A DNA stretch of 32,200 bases from Acidobacteriota bacterium (GCA_003225495.1 QIAJ01000100.1:1-32200), one strand, 5' to 3'; counted from the stretch's first letter, positions 1 to 7,996 are shown. Notes: generated by a model not told the origin, from the sequence alone. A program made the numbers and translations.

Positions 1-47
1 CGAGTGCGAGGGACTCTCGCGGCGCTAACGAGATATAGGGGGCGTGT

Positions 48-773
48 CTATTTCAGTTTGGTGGCGCGCTGCTGAGCGAGCGATGCAGCTTCCGTCGCCG
101 GGTTTTCCTTCTGGACCTGATCGTAAATACGCTTGGCTTCGTCAGGCTTTTGCCGGCTTTCGTAGAACTGTGCCAGTTCCAGCTGCACGGTGATCTTGTT
201 CACCGTGGTTGTCGGCTTGTCGATCAGTTGCTTGTAAATGTCGGTTGCCTGCGGGTCTTTGTTCTCGGACCGAAAGACTGAAGCGAGCGCAAACTTTGCC
301 AGAGCGGCCAGATCTTTGTTGGAAGATTTCGCCACTTCTTGCAAATTGCGCTCTGCGGCCGCATTGTCGCCGAGTTGCGATGAGTTCAGCCCGACGAAAT
401 AGCGCGCCATGTCGGCGGTACGGGTGTGGGGATAGCGGTCGACGATCGCTTGGTATTTCTTGCGCGCTTCAGTAGCGCGCTCCTGGTCGGATGCGAAGCT
501 CGGAAAGCCAGGCTGCGCGGGCACTCCGGCAGGGCGCACCTGCTCCTCCATCACTCGCGTCGCGGCACCCAGTTCGATGCTGGCCTTCTCGTCCTGCGTG
601 TTCATGTAGTACCAGCCGCCAAAACCGATTAGCGCTACCACGGCCACGACAATGCCCGCGATAAGCAGGGTGGACTGATGCTCAACCGTCCAGTGAACGG
701 TCTGCTCCGCGGCATGGAATGTGGCCTTGCTGAAGCGGTCTTCTTTCAGTTGATGACGGGTTTCTGCGCGCAC
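48..773 (-). CDS. YfgM-like membrane-anchored tetratricopeptide protein
   Basis: The 241-residue product has a charged cytoplasmic N-terminus (about 1-35), one hydrophobic segment at about 37-57 and a long extracytoplasmic part. The C-terminal half (about 105-235) reads as degenerate TPR helices with A/Y/G spacing (for example KKYQAIVDRYP and AKRIYDQVQKENP). This layout matches the YfgM/TPR_21-type inner-membrane proteins, which in enterobacteria work with the SecYEG/PpiD periplasmic chaperone network; that role here is inference. The start is GTG, preceded by GAAGGAAG at a good distance. It follows the Spy/CpxP-like gene on the same strand by 167 bp, and both may serve envelope protein homeostasis. 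No key residue exists to test function. Confidence 0.7.
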   Translation of the reverse strand: MRAETRHQLKEDRFSKATFHAAEQTVHWTVEHQSTLLIAGIVVAVVALIGFGGWYYMNTQDEKASIELGAATRVMEEQVRPAGVPAQPGFPSFASDQERATEARKKYQAIVDRYPHTRTADMARYFVGLNSSQLGDNAAAERNLQEVAKSSNKDLAALAKFALASVFRSENKDPQATDIYKQLIDKPTTTVNKITVQLELAQFYESRQKPDEAKRIYDQVQKENPATEAASLAQQRATKLK

Positions 774-940
774 AAGCTTCCTTCTTCGTTTAAGAGTGGG
801 GTGACAATCGTTTAGTTTAGCAGGCTGGTTTTGCGAGCGTCAAAAGCGGGGCGAGTCGCGCCCTTGCGACTCTGCGGGCCTCAAGCGGCCTTTTTCTGCA
901 AAGGTCACTGAGGCGCAAAGGACGCAAGGGAAATCTGCGT

Positions 941-1402
941 TTATTGCTGTTGCTCAGTCGAACTGGAGTTTGTGGTTCCGGGGGCCGCGTGAGCATGATT
1001 CATCCGGTGATGTCCTTCACCGTGCGTTCGTCCTTGCTGAATCTTTTGCTTCTGCTCCGGAGTCAGGATCGCACTCATCTGCGATTTTGAGGCCATGCGG
1101 ATCTCTCGCGTCTTTTTGTGTTTTTGCTGGGAAGTCAGGCTGCTGTCGCCTTCCAGGGCCTTCATCTGGCTTGACTCGTCTTCGAGAATCGGCCTCATTT
1201 TCTCTTTCTGATCGTCGGTGAGGTCAAGCTTTTTGCTGAGTCTTTTTAGCCTGTGTTCGGCTTGGTCGCCATGCATGTGCTTCGGAGCCGTGGTGGCCGG
1301 CGGATCTGCATTTGTCGCAGGAGGCGTTTGGGTGGAGTCCTGGGCGAACGCGCCAAAACCAGCGAGCAGCACGGCTACCGGAAGCATTTTGAATTTCAAC
1401 AT
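941..1402 (-). CDS. Spy/CpxP-like (LTXXQ) periplasmic protein
   Basis: The start was set at the ATG at 1402, not the longer open frame, because AAGGAG lies 9 nt upstream and a clear signal peptide begins there (MLKFKMLPVAVLLAGFGAFAQ). The 153-residue product is small, highly charged and probably all-helical. It carries two LTxxQ-type motifs: LDLTDDQKEKMRPIL at about residue 63 and ILTPEQKQKIQQ near 120. These are the hallmark of Spy/CpxP/CnrX-family periplasmic chaperones and metal or stress sensors. The C-terminus is rich in His (HGEGHHRMNHAHAA), which could bind metal. No CpxAR-type system is nearby. Family assignment is good, but its specific ligand is unknown. Confidence 0.72.
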   Translation of the reverse strand: MLKFKMLPVAVLLAGFGAFAQDSTQTPPATNADPPATTAPKHMHGDQAEHRLKRLSKKLDLTDDQKEKMRPILEDESSQMKALEGDSSLTSQQKHKKTREIRMASKSQMSAILTPEQKQKIQQGRTHGEGHHRMNHAHAAPGTTNSSSTEQQQ

Positions 1403-1560
1403 GAATTCTTTCTCCTTCAATGATTGGCTATCAGACGAATGGCATCCGGGAATGCAAACCCCGGATGGCGAGGATAGTTGCGTGGCAGAACAAACCAAAC
1501 GCCAGCAGCAACAACAAGCGCCGCGACAATGGCGGCGGACCGGAGAGTCCGCCCTGCACA

Positions 1561-1926
1561 TCAGTGAGTTGTTTCCAGGAGGCCTTGCTCGGCTTTTTCC
1601 TGGCACTCGATACAGTGGCGAGTCCAGGGAACGGCTTCGAGCCGCTTGGCATTAATCTCTTTGCCGCATGAGACACATTCGCCGAAGCTGCCTTCGCGCA
1701 GACGGGCCAGAGCGCCGTCTACCATCAAAAGCAATTGGCGGTCGTTGTTGCTCTGGCTGAAGAGAAATTCTTTGTTGTACGAACTGGCGGCGCGATCGGC
1801 GACGTCCTGCGTGGCTTCGTCGTCGGCGCTGCGGCCGTCCTGCTGGTTGCGGGTCACCATGTGACGCAGTTCCTTCTGCCGCGTTTCCAGCGCTTTTCTA
1901 AAGTGTTCTAACTTCTTCTTATCCAT
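1561..1926 (-). CDS. DksA/TraR-family C4 zinc-finger transcription factor
   Basis: The 121-residue product has an N-terminal helical coiled-coil region (about 1-80) and a C-terminal C4 zinc finger with C84, C87, C105 and C108 (CVSCG...CIECQ). The coiled-coil tip motif DxxDxA is present as DVADRA at residues 41-46. Proteins of this family insert the coiled coil into the RNA polymerase secondary channel and modulate transcription initiation, often with ppGpp. At 121 residues it is a little shorter than E. coli DksA (151), so it may be a DksA paralogue rather than the main DksA. The ATG start follows a GAGAGCGG stretch. It precedes the Spy-like gene by 158 bp on the same strand. Confidence 0.88.
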   Translation of the reverse strand: MDKKKLEHFRKALETRQKELRHMVTRNQQDGRSADDEATQDVADRAASSYNKEFLFSQSNNDRQLLLMVDGALARLREGSFGECVSCGKEINAKRLEAVPWTRHCIECQEKAEQGLLETTH

Positions 1927-1937
1927 GATTGCCGCTC

Positions 1938-2230
1938 TCAGAGCCCTGATTTCTCATTAAGCCAAACGAATATGGTAAGCGCGAGGGAGAAGGCCGTCAA
2001 CTCGAGGAGGTACGCTGTCGGACCGACTGCAACAGGCTGTGGGTTGGGCTTTTCGCCGAGAATCCAGCGCTTCCAATTCTCAGGCAGAACCGAGAGTTGG
2101 CCGTAGCCACTAACGCTTCCGCGCAAGATTCGCAGAGGGCTCAAACAGGGACAGCACAATTAATGCAAACCAGAAAAGAATGACGACCACTGTGTCCACT
2201 GTATTCGCAAGCGACGTTGTCTCCCAGTCC
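1938..2230 (-). pseudogene. Possible frameshifted small membrane protein
   Basis: No intact gene is convincing here, but two minus-strand frames look like halves of one small membrane protein. One frame (about 2111-2230) gives a hydrophobic segment VVVILFWFALIVLSLF and then stops. The next frame (open from about 2159 to 1938) continues with a soluble stretch (LPENWKRWILGEKPNPQPV) and a second hydrophobic segment, TAYLLELTAFSLALTIFVWL, stopping 11 bp before dksA. Joined by one frameshift near 2115-2150 they would make a protein of roughly 95 residues with two membrane helices. The family is not recognised. Alternatively the second frame alone, from a TTG start, encodes a 73-residue protein, or the similarity to membrane segments is chance. 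Confidence 0.3.
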
Positions 2231-2270
2231 TTTCAGATAAGCCTTGTCAAGGGACTGTTGCGCCTAATAC

Positions 2271-3704
2271 CTATCGCGGTAGCGGATCGGGCATGGCCGC
2301 GAGCGCGTATCCCATAACGGCCATGGCGGCGGCATTCTCGCGCAGTTCTTGCGGATCAACTTTGTCGAGCGTGTCGGCGGCGGTATGGTGGTAATCAAAA
2401 TACCTGCGGCCGTCCTGGATGATGCCTAGCCCGGGAACACCGGCGTCGACTAGAGGTTCGATGTCAGATCCTGGACTTACATTGGTGGGACGCATGACAG
2501 TGGAACCTACAGGTCGCAGAACTTCGAGAATAGGTCTTAGTGTGGCGGCCGCAGCGGGCGACATCTTCGCGGAGAAACCCAAAGGATGACCGGCGCCGGC
2601 GTCGCTTTCGATCGCAGCAACGTGATTCGGCATTTCGGAGGCATGCGACTTTCCGTAGGCGTCATGTCCGCCACCGCCATTTTCTTCGTCCATCCATGCA
2701 ATGACCCGAAGGGTACGGCGCGGGCGCAGATGTAAACGCTGGAGAATTTCGGCGGTGGCCATCGAGATAACAACCCCGGCACCGTCATCGATCGCCCCGC
2801 GTCCGAGATCCCATGAATCGAGATGGCCGGAGACTACGACGATCTGCTCAGGATGCTCGCTTCCCTTGATGTCGGCGACAACATTGTAGCCAGTAGTGTC
2901 CGGCAAGTGCTGCGGGGTGAGCGTCAAATGCATTCGCACGCGCCCTTGCGCCGCAAGACGTTCGATAAGGTCAGCGTCTTCGGCGGCGAGCGCGGCGGCA
3001 GGGATGGGAGCAGGGTAGCTGAATCCTGTATGAGGCAGCCTGTATTCGGCTGCTCCAATCGAACGGACAAGTGACGCCGCTCCGCCCAATGCCGCTACTG
3101 CCTTGCCTCCGTTCCCGCGATAAACGACGGCTTCTCCATAGGCGTCGAAAGCGGAACCCGCCTGCGCTTTGCGGACATCATAGTGAACGCTGAAAAGCAC
3201 GATCTTTCCGGCGACTTTGTCGCGGCCGAGCGCTGTGAGTTCGTCGAAGCTGCGGACGACAACAACGTCAGCGGTGATACCTTCGGGCGGAGTTGCTGTA
3301 CCGCCGCTCAGCGCAGTGAGGACGATCTTCTGATTGACCTGGGCAGGCTGGCCGGGAAATTCCACGAGTTCGGCTTTTTCGTCGCCGCGCACAAAATGTG
3401 AAACACGCGCCTCTTCGAGATGCACGTCGAGGCCGAGCTTGCGCATTTCGGCCGCCACGTACTCCGAAGCCGCTTGCGCCTGAAGCGATCCGGCGGGGCG
3501 AGGGCCAATGTTCTCCGTCAGGTGAGCAAGTTGCCGCCACGCATAGTCACTGTTGAGAGCCGCCTCGCGGACAGACTCCAACTGCTGGATCAATTCCTTG
3601 GAAAGCGGGGATGGAGCAACCAAAGTCGTGGCAGGGCGGGGCTGCGTCCAGGACGCAGCGCTGAGGCAAGCAAACAAAACGGCGGTCGGAAGCGTTCTTC
3701 TCAT
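2271..3704 (-). CDS. Secreted M28-family zinc aminopeptidase/carboxypeptidase with PA domain
   Basis: From the ATG at 3704 the product has 477 residues and starts with a signal peptide (MRRTLPTAVLFACLSAASW). A PA-like insert occupies about 140-240, and the M28 catalytic domain follows. Visible metal and catalytic residues are H294 and D306/D307 (SGHLDSWD...AIDDGAG), E340/E341 (WMDEENG), D368 (ESDAG) and a late His in DYHHTAADT. The order resembles plasma glutamate carboxypeptidase (carboxypeptidase Q), which hydrolyses peptides outside the cytoplasm; exact specificity is unknown. An ATG at 3731 is an alternative start, and neither has a good Shine-Dalgarno sequence. A strong terminator lies about 100 nt upstream, so it probably has its own promoter. 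Confidence 0.88.
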   Translation of the reverse strand: MRRTLPTAVLFACLSAASWTQPRPATTLVAPSPLSKELIQQLESVREAALNSDYAWRQLAHLTENIGPRPAGSLQAQAASEYVAAEMRKLGLDVHLEEARVSHFVRGDEKAELVEFPGQPAQVNQKIVLTALSGGTATPPEGITADVVVVRSFDELTALGRDKVAGKIVLFSVHYDVRKAQAGSAFDAYGEAVVYRGNGGKAVAALGGAASLVRSIGAAEYRLPHTGFSYPAPIPAAALAAEDADLIERLAAQGRVRMHLTLTPQHLPDTTGYNVVADIKGSEHPEQIVVVSGHLDSWDLGRGAIDDGAGVVISMATAEILQRLHLRPRRTLRVIAWMDEENGGGGHDAYGKSHASEMPNHVAAIESDAGAGHPLGFSAKMSPAAAATLRPILEVLRPVGSTVMRPTNVSPGSDIEPLVDAGVPGLGIIQDGRRYFDYHHTAADTLDKVDPQELRENAAAMAVMGYALAAMPDPLPR

Positions 3705-3806
3705 AAAGTGCAATCGAGAATACAGGATCATTCGCGACTTGTGGGAGATCAGAAGATGACGTCGAGAAACAGATTCTGTCTGAATCGAACGGTCTTTCAG
3801 CCGCAC

Positions 3807-3831
3807 AAAAAAAGCGGCCCCTTTAGGGGCC
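3807..3831 (-). terminator. Rho-independent terminator
   Basis: Read on the minus strand, GGCCCC, a TAAA loop and GGGGCC are followed by GC and seven Ts. It lies between the M28 gene and the gvpL/F terminator, so it ends a transcript for which no clear gene is visible, or acts as a leader terminator for the M28 gene. Confidence 0.8.
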
Positions 3832-4163
3832 ACCCTTTTCAAAGAGGCAAAATGGGCAGGAAGTCAGTAATGACTAGTGGGACGCCGTTTGGGGGACGTC
3901 CAGCAACGGCAACGAGAGATGTCGAGAGCGTTGAAGAAAGTGACGTGGATCAAAGTGGTTGCGGCCTCTTCGCTTGGTTTGTGAATGTGCATTTGCTGAA
4001 CCAAAACAGTAATGCCATGCTGCGATAGATTCCATTTCGGGAAACCATTGAAAATAAATTGCTTAATGTTCGTCGCCGGGTGCGCTTGGCCTATGGCTCG
4101 CCACCTCTCCGATTTGCCTAATGCACAAAGCTGCACATTGGATGCAGGCGGCTACTTTCCTCA
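3832..4163 (-). other. Terminator-bounded stretch, possible small RNA or leader
   Basis: This stretch of about 330 nt lies between two minus-strand terminators and holds no convincing gene. An open frame of 90 codons from a GTG at 4136 to 3864 exists, but it has no Shine-Dalgarno sequence and an unconvincing composition. Just before the downstream terminator, the minus strand contains GGACG/CGTCC (3897-3901 with 3880-3884), an overlapping alternative pair GCCGTT/AACGGC (3905-3910 with 3884-3889) and AGTCA-TTAC-TGACT (3862-3875). This clustering of hairpins resembles the 3' part of a small RNA or an attenuator. I see no good promoter. Identity is unknown. Confidence 0.3.
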
Positions 4164-4193
4164 GAAAGCAAAAGCCCCCTTCAAACGGGGGCT
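4164..4193 (-). terminator. Rho-independent terminator of gvpL/F
   Basis: On the minus strand AGCCCCC, a short loop and GGGGGCT are followed by TTTTGCTTT. It starts 24 nt after the gvpL/F stop codon, in the correct orientation. Confidence 0.85.
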
Positions 4194-4216
4194 CCGTTGA
4201 AACTGACTGAATTGCG

Positions 4217-4963
4217 TCAGCTATTGCCTGCGACTGTCCTGAGTTTTTCCGGCAGAAAGTGATATGGCGGCCACGGACCGGTCACGACAATCTGGCAGTT
4301 CTTGAGCTGCTTGGCGGCAGTGTTATAGCGGTTCTGGTACTTCTCGATGGACTTGGTATCGATCAGGTGCGCAATATCGAGCAGCATGCCGTCCGCATTC
4401 ACCTTTTTGCAGCTGACTTCTTCTTCGAGTGGGTTGAAAAGCTTGTGAACCTGGACGGAAAGCGCCCGGGCTTTGGTCTGCCGCTCGCGGTCTCGCGAAG
4501 CTTTCTCGCGCAGTTTAGCCAGATACTCACGGCCCACGGTATCCGGGAGCACAATCTCTTCCAGGTTATTGCGCTGCGACCCGTCGCGGAGGACGAGTTT
4601 GATCCGCATTTCGGATTTGCCGCGCAGCCGGGCGACGCTTTCGCAGAACGTGCGGCGGTTGGATCGCACCGCCTGACGGATGGCATCTTCGGTATCGAAG
4701 ATCGTTCCGAAACGGAAAGGCAAAACGGTTGCAGTTCGGAAGCTCATGGCTACGACCCGGGCATGCTCGAGTACGGACTTTTCCTCGAGTTTGGTGGTGG
4801 CTCGGTCAAATTCGCTGACAATGACCGCGAATTCCCCGCTCGGGTAACTCATGACTGCGGCACCGGCTACCCCTTGGATTCCTTCGATGACATAAGGACG
4901 ACGGGCTCGAACACCGTTGGCAAGGGTCGGGTGTTCCGTGAGGCAGTACGCGTACCACGCCAT
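4217..4963 (-). CDS. GvpL/GvpF-family gas vesicle protein (orphan)
   Basis: The 248-residue product shows typical GvpL/F marks: an N-terminal YAYCL strand (4-8), the conserved VLPFRFGT block (80-87), a central charged helical region (about 135-175), and the C-terminal VVTGPWPPYHF signature (226-236). GvpF and GvpL are minor gas vesicle proteins that interact with the shell protein GvpA during assembly. No gvpA, gvpN, gvpK or other gvp gene is in the window, so gas vesicle formation cannot be inferred; the protein may have another role. The ATG is preceded by GGAGAG. A promoter at 5094-5122 and a terminator at 4164-4193 make it a single-gene unit. Confidence 0.87.
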   Translation of the reverse strand: MAWYAYCLTEHPTLANGVRARRPYVIEGIQGVAGAAVMSYPSGEFAVIVSEFDRATTKLEEKSVLEHARVVAMSFRTATVLPFRFGTIFDTEDAIRQAVRSNRRTFCESVARLRGKSEMRIKLVLRDGSQRNNLEEIVLPDTVGREYLAKLREKASRDRERQTKARALSVQVHKLFNPLEEEVSCKKVNADGMLLDIAHLIDTKSIEKYQNRYNTAAKQLKNCQIVVTGPWPPYHFLPEKLRTVAGNS

Positions 4964-4984
4964 GCATTCTCTCCGAATTGCACC

Positions 4985-5001
4985 GGGGTTCTGGGCACCC
5001 C
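4985..5001 (-). other. Hairpin in gvpL/F leader
   Basis: GGGGT and ACCCC arms separated by 7 nt lie in the 5' leader, 21 nt upstream of the gvpL/F start codon and just upstream of its Shine-Dalgarno sequence. It could modulate translation, but it is short and may be chance. Confidence 0.25.
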
Positions 5002-5093
5002 TTTAGATTTTTTGAGCTTAGGGCTGTGCGTTTCCTACCTGGAAGAAAGTGATTGTTCTACGACGAGATGAGCCAAATCGCGCTCATGAATCG

Positions 5094-5122
5094 ATTTTAT
5101 AGGAGGGAACAGAATTTTGCAA
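5094..5122 (-). promoter_or_regulatory. Predicted sigma-70-type promoter of gvpL/F
   Basis: On the minus strand TTGCAA (5117-5122) and TAAAAT (5094-5099) are separated by exactly 17 bp. The predicted leader to the gvpL/F start is about 124 nt. The rest of the 295-bp gap between aroDE and gvpL/F shows no gene. Confidence 0.5.
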
Positions 5123-5258
5123 CCTTCGTGGCGAAGATTGCATCAAGAATTTTCATTCAAGGGTCTCAAGTTGCGATTAGCAGAATATGAAATCCTAGAA
5201 TGAGCTTTCGGCATTAGCTAAGCCTCTCCGTGCTAAGTGCTCGCTACAAATGCCGTCC

Positions 5259-6809
5259 CTATTTTCTTGCGCTGGCTCGCTCCTGAAGAGCTATCGTAAC
5301 AGCCCGCAGCATATCGTCAGCGGGCGCCGGCTTACCTGTCCAAATTTCGAACTGGCGCGCCGCCTGATGAACGAACATCTCCACTCCGGGTATGACCGCG
5401 AGTCCCTTTGCCCGGGCAATTTTGAGTAGTGGAGTTTCGACCGGATCGTAAACCATGTCGAACACAACTTTCGCCTGGATCTCATTCTCTTTCAATGGGC
5501 TCTCGGCACTTGTCATACCGACGGGCGTGGCGTTAATAATTACGTCAAACGCCATCTTGCGCAAGTCAGGCCGCTTGATGCTGTGAGCTTTGGCTTGTCG
5601 GGCCAGCTTTTGAGCCGGGGCGGCACTGCGGTTGAGAATCCAGACGTCGGCTCCACGCTCTTTTAATCCAAACACTGCCGCCCGTGCTGCTCCACCGGCG
5701 CCCAGCACCAGGACCTTCGATCCTTCGATCGTTATCCGTTGCTCGAGTGGACGAACCACCCCCGCAGTGTCAGTGTTAAAACCGTAAAGTTTGCCGTCTT
5801 GCCCCCGGACCACGGTGTTGCAAGCCCCGATTTTGCTGGTATGCGCGTCGGTGTTATCGAGATGCTCCAGGATGGCTTGTTTGTACGGCATGGTGATGCT
5901 CAAGCCGTGGAGCGGAATCTCACGCACGCAGAAGAGCAGATCCGCCAGTGTTTTGGCGTGCAGGGCGAGATACACACCATTGACGTTTTCGCGCCGTAGA
6001 GCGGTGTTCATGATGACGGGCGAAAGCGAATGCCCGACGGGGTCGCCTGCGACGCCATAAACACGAGTAGCTACGTCGACTTGCTCAATCCGGTAAATGC
6101 TGCGCAGTTGCTGCGCACTGACTTGACCCGGCGCTGTTTTCTGATCGGCGCTGACGGCCGCGAATGTAAATACGCTCCCCGCTCGGACTCCAAGCACGCG
6201 GCTGATGATGCCCTGCTCCCCCATGCACAAGCCGACCAGCGCGTGCTTATCACTTTGTGCCTGGAGGAATTTCATCATCGTCACGTTGTCTGCAAGAGTG
6301 GTCGCGGTGGTTACGATCTTGTAGTAGTCCGCCGGGATGGCGAGCATCTTCTCCAGCGTTTTTTCTAGTCCGCGAGTGGCCCGAAAATCGTGGAAGGAGA
6401 GAATTAATCCGGCGCGCTTACGTAAGCCAGCCACAGCATCCGGCTTGCATTTCATTGCGCTTTCCAGTTCCAGATCGAGCAGTTGACATCCGGCAGCGGC
6501 AGCCTTACCAAGAATTTCCAGTTGAGCGGCCAAGGAGCCCTTGAAGTGGCCGCCGTTGTCTGCGCGGCGGCAGGTTCCGATCGCTGTAACATACTGATGT
6601 GTATCAAGAAAGCGACGGATCTTGGGTAGGGCCGATGCCGACTGCTTCAGGTAATCCAACCGGAACTCGAGAAAAGGGTTGTCACGGGCCATGGCTTCCG
6701 CGGTACTGAGCATATCGTCCGCATTGTCGCTGGCAAGCGCAAGGCAGACTTTAGCTAACCGTAGCGGTACAGAGCGTGGCACGATGCTGTAGGAAAGGGC
6801 CAAAGGCAT
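5259..6809 (-). CDS. aroDE: Bifunctional 3-dehydroquinate dehydratase / shikimate dehydrogenase (AroD-AroE fusion)
   Basis: The 516-residue product fuses two consecutive shikimate-pathway enzymes. Residues about 15-235 are a type I 3-dehydroquinate dehydratase, with catalytic H140 (LSFHDF) and Schiff-base lysine K164 (YYKIVTTA). Residues about 248-512 are a shikimate dehydrogenase, with SLSP at 261-264, K310 (MPYKQ), GACNTV at 328-333, GFNTDTAG at 343-350 and the NADP-binding GAGGAARA at 370-377. Together they turn 3-dehydroquinate into shikimate in the cytoplasm. The order matches the plant DHQ-SDH fusion, and such fusions also occur in some bacteria. The ATG start has only a weak ribosome binding site. 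The gene is divergent from the secreted protein gene at 7028. Confidence 0.95.
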   Translation of the reverse strand: MPLALSYSIVPRSVPLRLAKVCLALASDNADDMLSTAEAMARDNPFLEFRLDYLKQSASALPKIRRFLDTHQYVTAIGTCRRADNGGHFKGSLAAQLEILGKAAAAGCQLLDLELESAMKCKPDAVAGLRKRAGLILSFHDFRATRGLEKTLEKMLAIPADYYKIVTTATTLADNVTMMKFLQAQSDKHALVGLCMGEQGIISRVLGVRAGSVFTFAAVSADQKTAPGQVSAQQLRSIYRIEQVDVATRVYGVAGDPVGHSLSPVIMNTALRRENVNGVYLALHAKTLADLLFCVREIPLHGLSITMPYKQAILEHLDNTDAHTSKIGACNTVVRGQDGKLYGFNTDTAGVVRPLEQRITIEGSKVLVLGAGGAARAAVFGLKERGADVWILNRSAAPAQKLARQAKAHSIKRPDLRKMAFDVIINATPVGMTSAESPLKENEIQAKVVFDMVYDPVETPLLKIARAKGLAVIPGVEMFVHQAARQFEIWTGKPAPADDMLRAVTIALQERASARK

Positions 6810-6897
6810 TTCGTCTGGAACGGCGCGATATTACAGGGGCGTAAGCATAGTTGCAACAAGGGATTAACAAGCCACCTTGCAGACACTTTTGGGAAGC

Positions 6898-6914
6898 AGG
6901 GTGCCTGACACCCT
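6898..6914. repeat. Short inverted repeat in divergent promoter region
   Basis: AGGGTG and CACCCT arms are separated by 5 nt. It lies between aroDE and the gene at 7028, just upstream of a predicted promoter, and could be an operator or chance. Confidence 0.25.
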
Positions 6915-6921
6915 CGTAACC

Positions 6922-6950
6922 TTGACCCCACCCCCCGCACTTGTTACCTT
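6922..6950 (+). promoter_or_regulatory. Possible promoter for the secreted protein gene at 7028
   Basis: TTGACC (6922-6927) and TACCTT (6945-6950) are separated by 17 bp, about 77 bp upstream of the start codon. The -35 box is good and the -10 box is weak. Confidence 0.35.
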
Positions 6951-7027
6951 CCGGCTGTAACCCTTGTCTTCAGAGAGAGATAGGTTGGGAACGCCGTTCG
7001 ATGTAGCGCTCTCGACTCGGAGGTAAC

Positions 7028-7972
7028 ATGAAGAAAACAGGATTGTTATTGCTGCTGCTGGCGACCGCCGCAGTAGCCCAACAGGCTGGCTCGGCGGATG
7101 CTTCTGGCATCGTCGCCACTACCTCCAACCTCCCGATGGCGCGTTTCCAGACGCCCACGGCTGCGGACATATATTGTGCCGGGTTTATCAGCCCCCAACG
7201 GGTTCCCAATGTGAACTACGTCGACGGCGGCCTGCAAACCCCTAACACAACCAAGTTTACCAACGGGGAAATCGTTTATCTGGCAGGCTCCGGCTACCAG
7301 CAGGGGCAAGAATATACGATTCTGCGAGAACTCCGCGACGTCAACGAATACGAGTTCTTTGCCGGCCAGCGGCGGATGATCGCCTCAAAGGGTCAGCCAT
7401 ATGCCGAGGTTGGCCGTGTGAAAGTGCTCGATACTCGCAGCCGCAGCGCGGTTGCCGAAGTGCAATTCAGCTGCGACCCGATCAATCCTGGCGACATCGC
7501 CATACCGTTCGTGGAAAAACCACCCATCGCGTTCCACGCACCGATCCATTTCGACCGGTTCGCGCCCTCCAACGGAAAACTGATGGGACGGATTCTGCTG
7601 GGGAAAGACTTCGATGGGACCCTGGGCACAAGCGCGAAGGTTTATATGAACTTTGGGTCGAATCAAGGCGTGAAAATCGGCGATTACTTCAAGGCGGTCC
7701 GGCCTTATACCCTTGATTTGAAAGATCCCGTGGACTCGCATTCGTTCAAGGCCTCCACTTCCGAAGACACGCAGCGGAATCTGCCGACGTTCGAAGCCAA
7801 GTTGTTTACGCGAACGAAGGGTCCGAACATCCACGTGGCTGACCTTCCTCGGCGAGCTCTAGGCGAGGTTGTCATTCTCAGTGTCACGCCAACTACGTCC
7901 ACCGGTATGATCGTTTTCGCGCTGGAAGATGTACATCCTGGCGACGCAGTCGAACTGGACGAGCAGCAGTAG
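7028..7972 (+). CDS. Secreted protein of unknown function with two similar halves
   Basis: The 314-residue product begins with a signal peptide (MKKTGLLLLLLATAAVAQQ) after a strong GGAGGT site. I do not recognise the family with confidence. Two parts of the mature protein share a layout: G-x-x-x-G-x-x-Y/F, then a V-x-V-L strand, then a strand ending in PGD. They are GYQQGQEYTI...VGRVKVLD...INPGDIAIPF (about 90-162) and GVKIGDYFKAV...GEVVILSV...VHPGDAVEL (about 215-311). This pattern resembles the C-terminal beta domain of FlgT-like proteins, but that is only inference. The gene stands alone: a possible promoter lies upstream and a terminator follows at 7997-8028. Confidence 0.75.
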   Translation: MKKTGLLLLLLATAAVAQQAGSADASGIVATTSNLPMARFQTPTAADIYCAGFISPQRVPNVNYVDGGLQTPNTTKFTNGEIVYLAGSGYQQGQEYTILRELRDVNEYEFFAGQRRMIASKGQPYAEVGRVKVLDTRSRSAVAEVQFSCDPINPGDIAIPFVEKPPIAFHAPIHFDRFAPSNGKLMGRILLGKDFDGTLGTSAKVYMNFGSNQGVKIGDYFKAVRPYTLDLKDPVDSHSFKASTSEDTQRNLPTFEAKLFTRTKGPNIHVADLPRRALGEVVILSVTPTTSTGMIVFALEDVHPGDAVELDEQQ

Positions 7973-7996
7973 CAAAACCTGCAGTTTTCGAGGTTG

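Noticed and set aside
6-20. GCGAG/CTCGC hairpin after the YfgM-like gene
   Set aside because: It is only five pairs with no T-run; not convincing as a terminator.
901-935. Purine-rich GGCGCAAAGGACGCAAGGG stretch
   Set aside because: It looks like a degenerate short tandem repeat, but one copy in the window is too little to call a repeat family.
4259-5071. 270-codon plus-strand frame over gvpL/F
   Set aside because: It is antisense to a well-supported GvpL/F gene and has no domain.
5117-5203. 28-codon plus-strand frame after TAGGAGGG
   Set aside because: Its Shine-Dalgarno-like sequence lies in the better-supported minus-strand gvpL/F promoter spacer, and the start would be TTG; probably chance.
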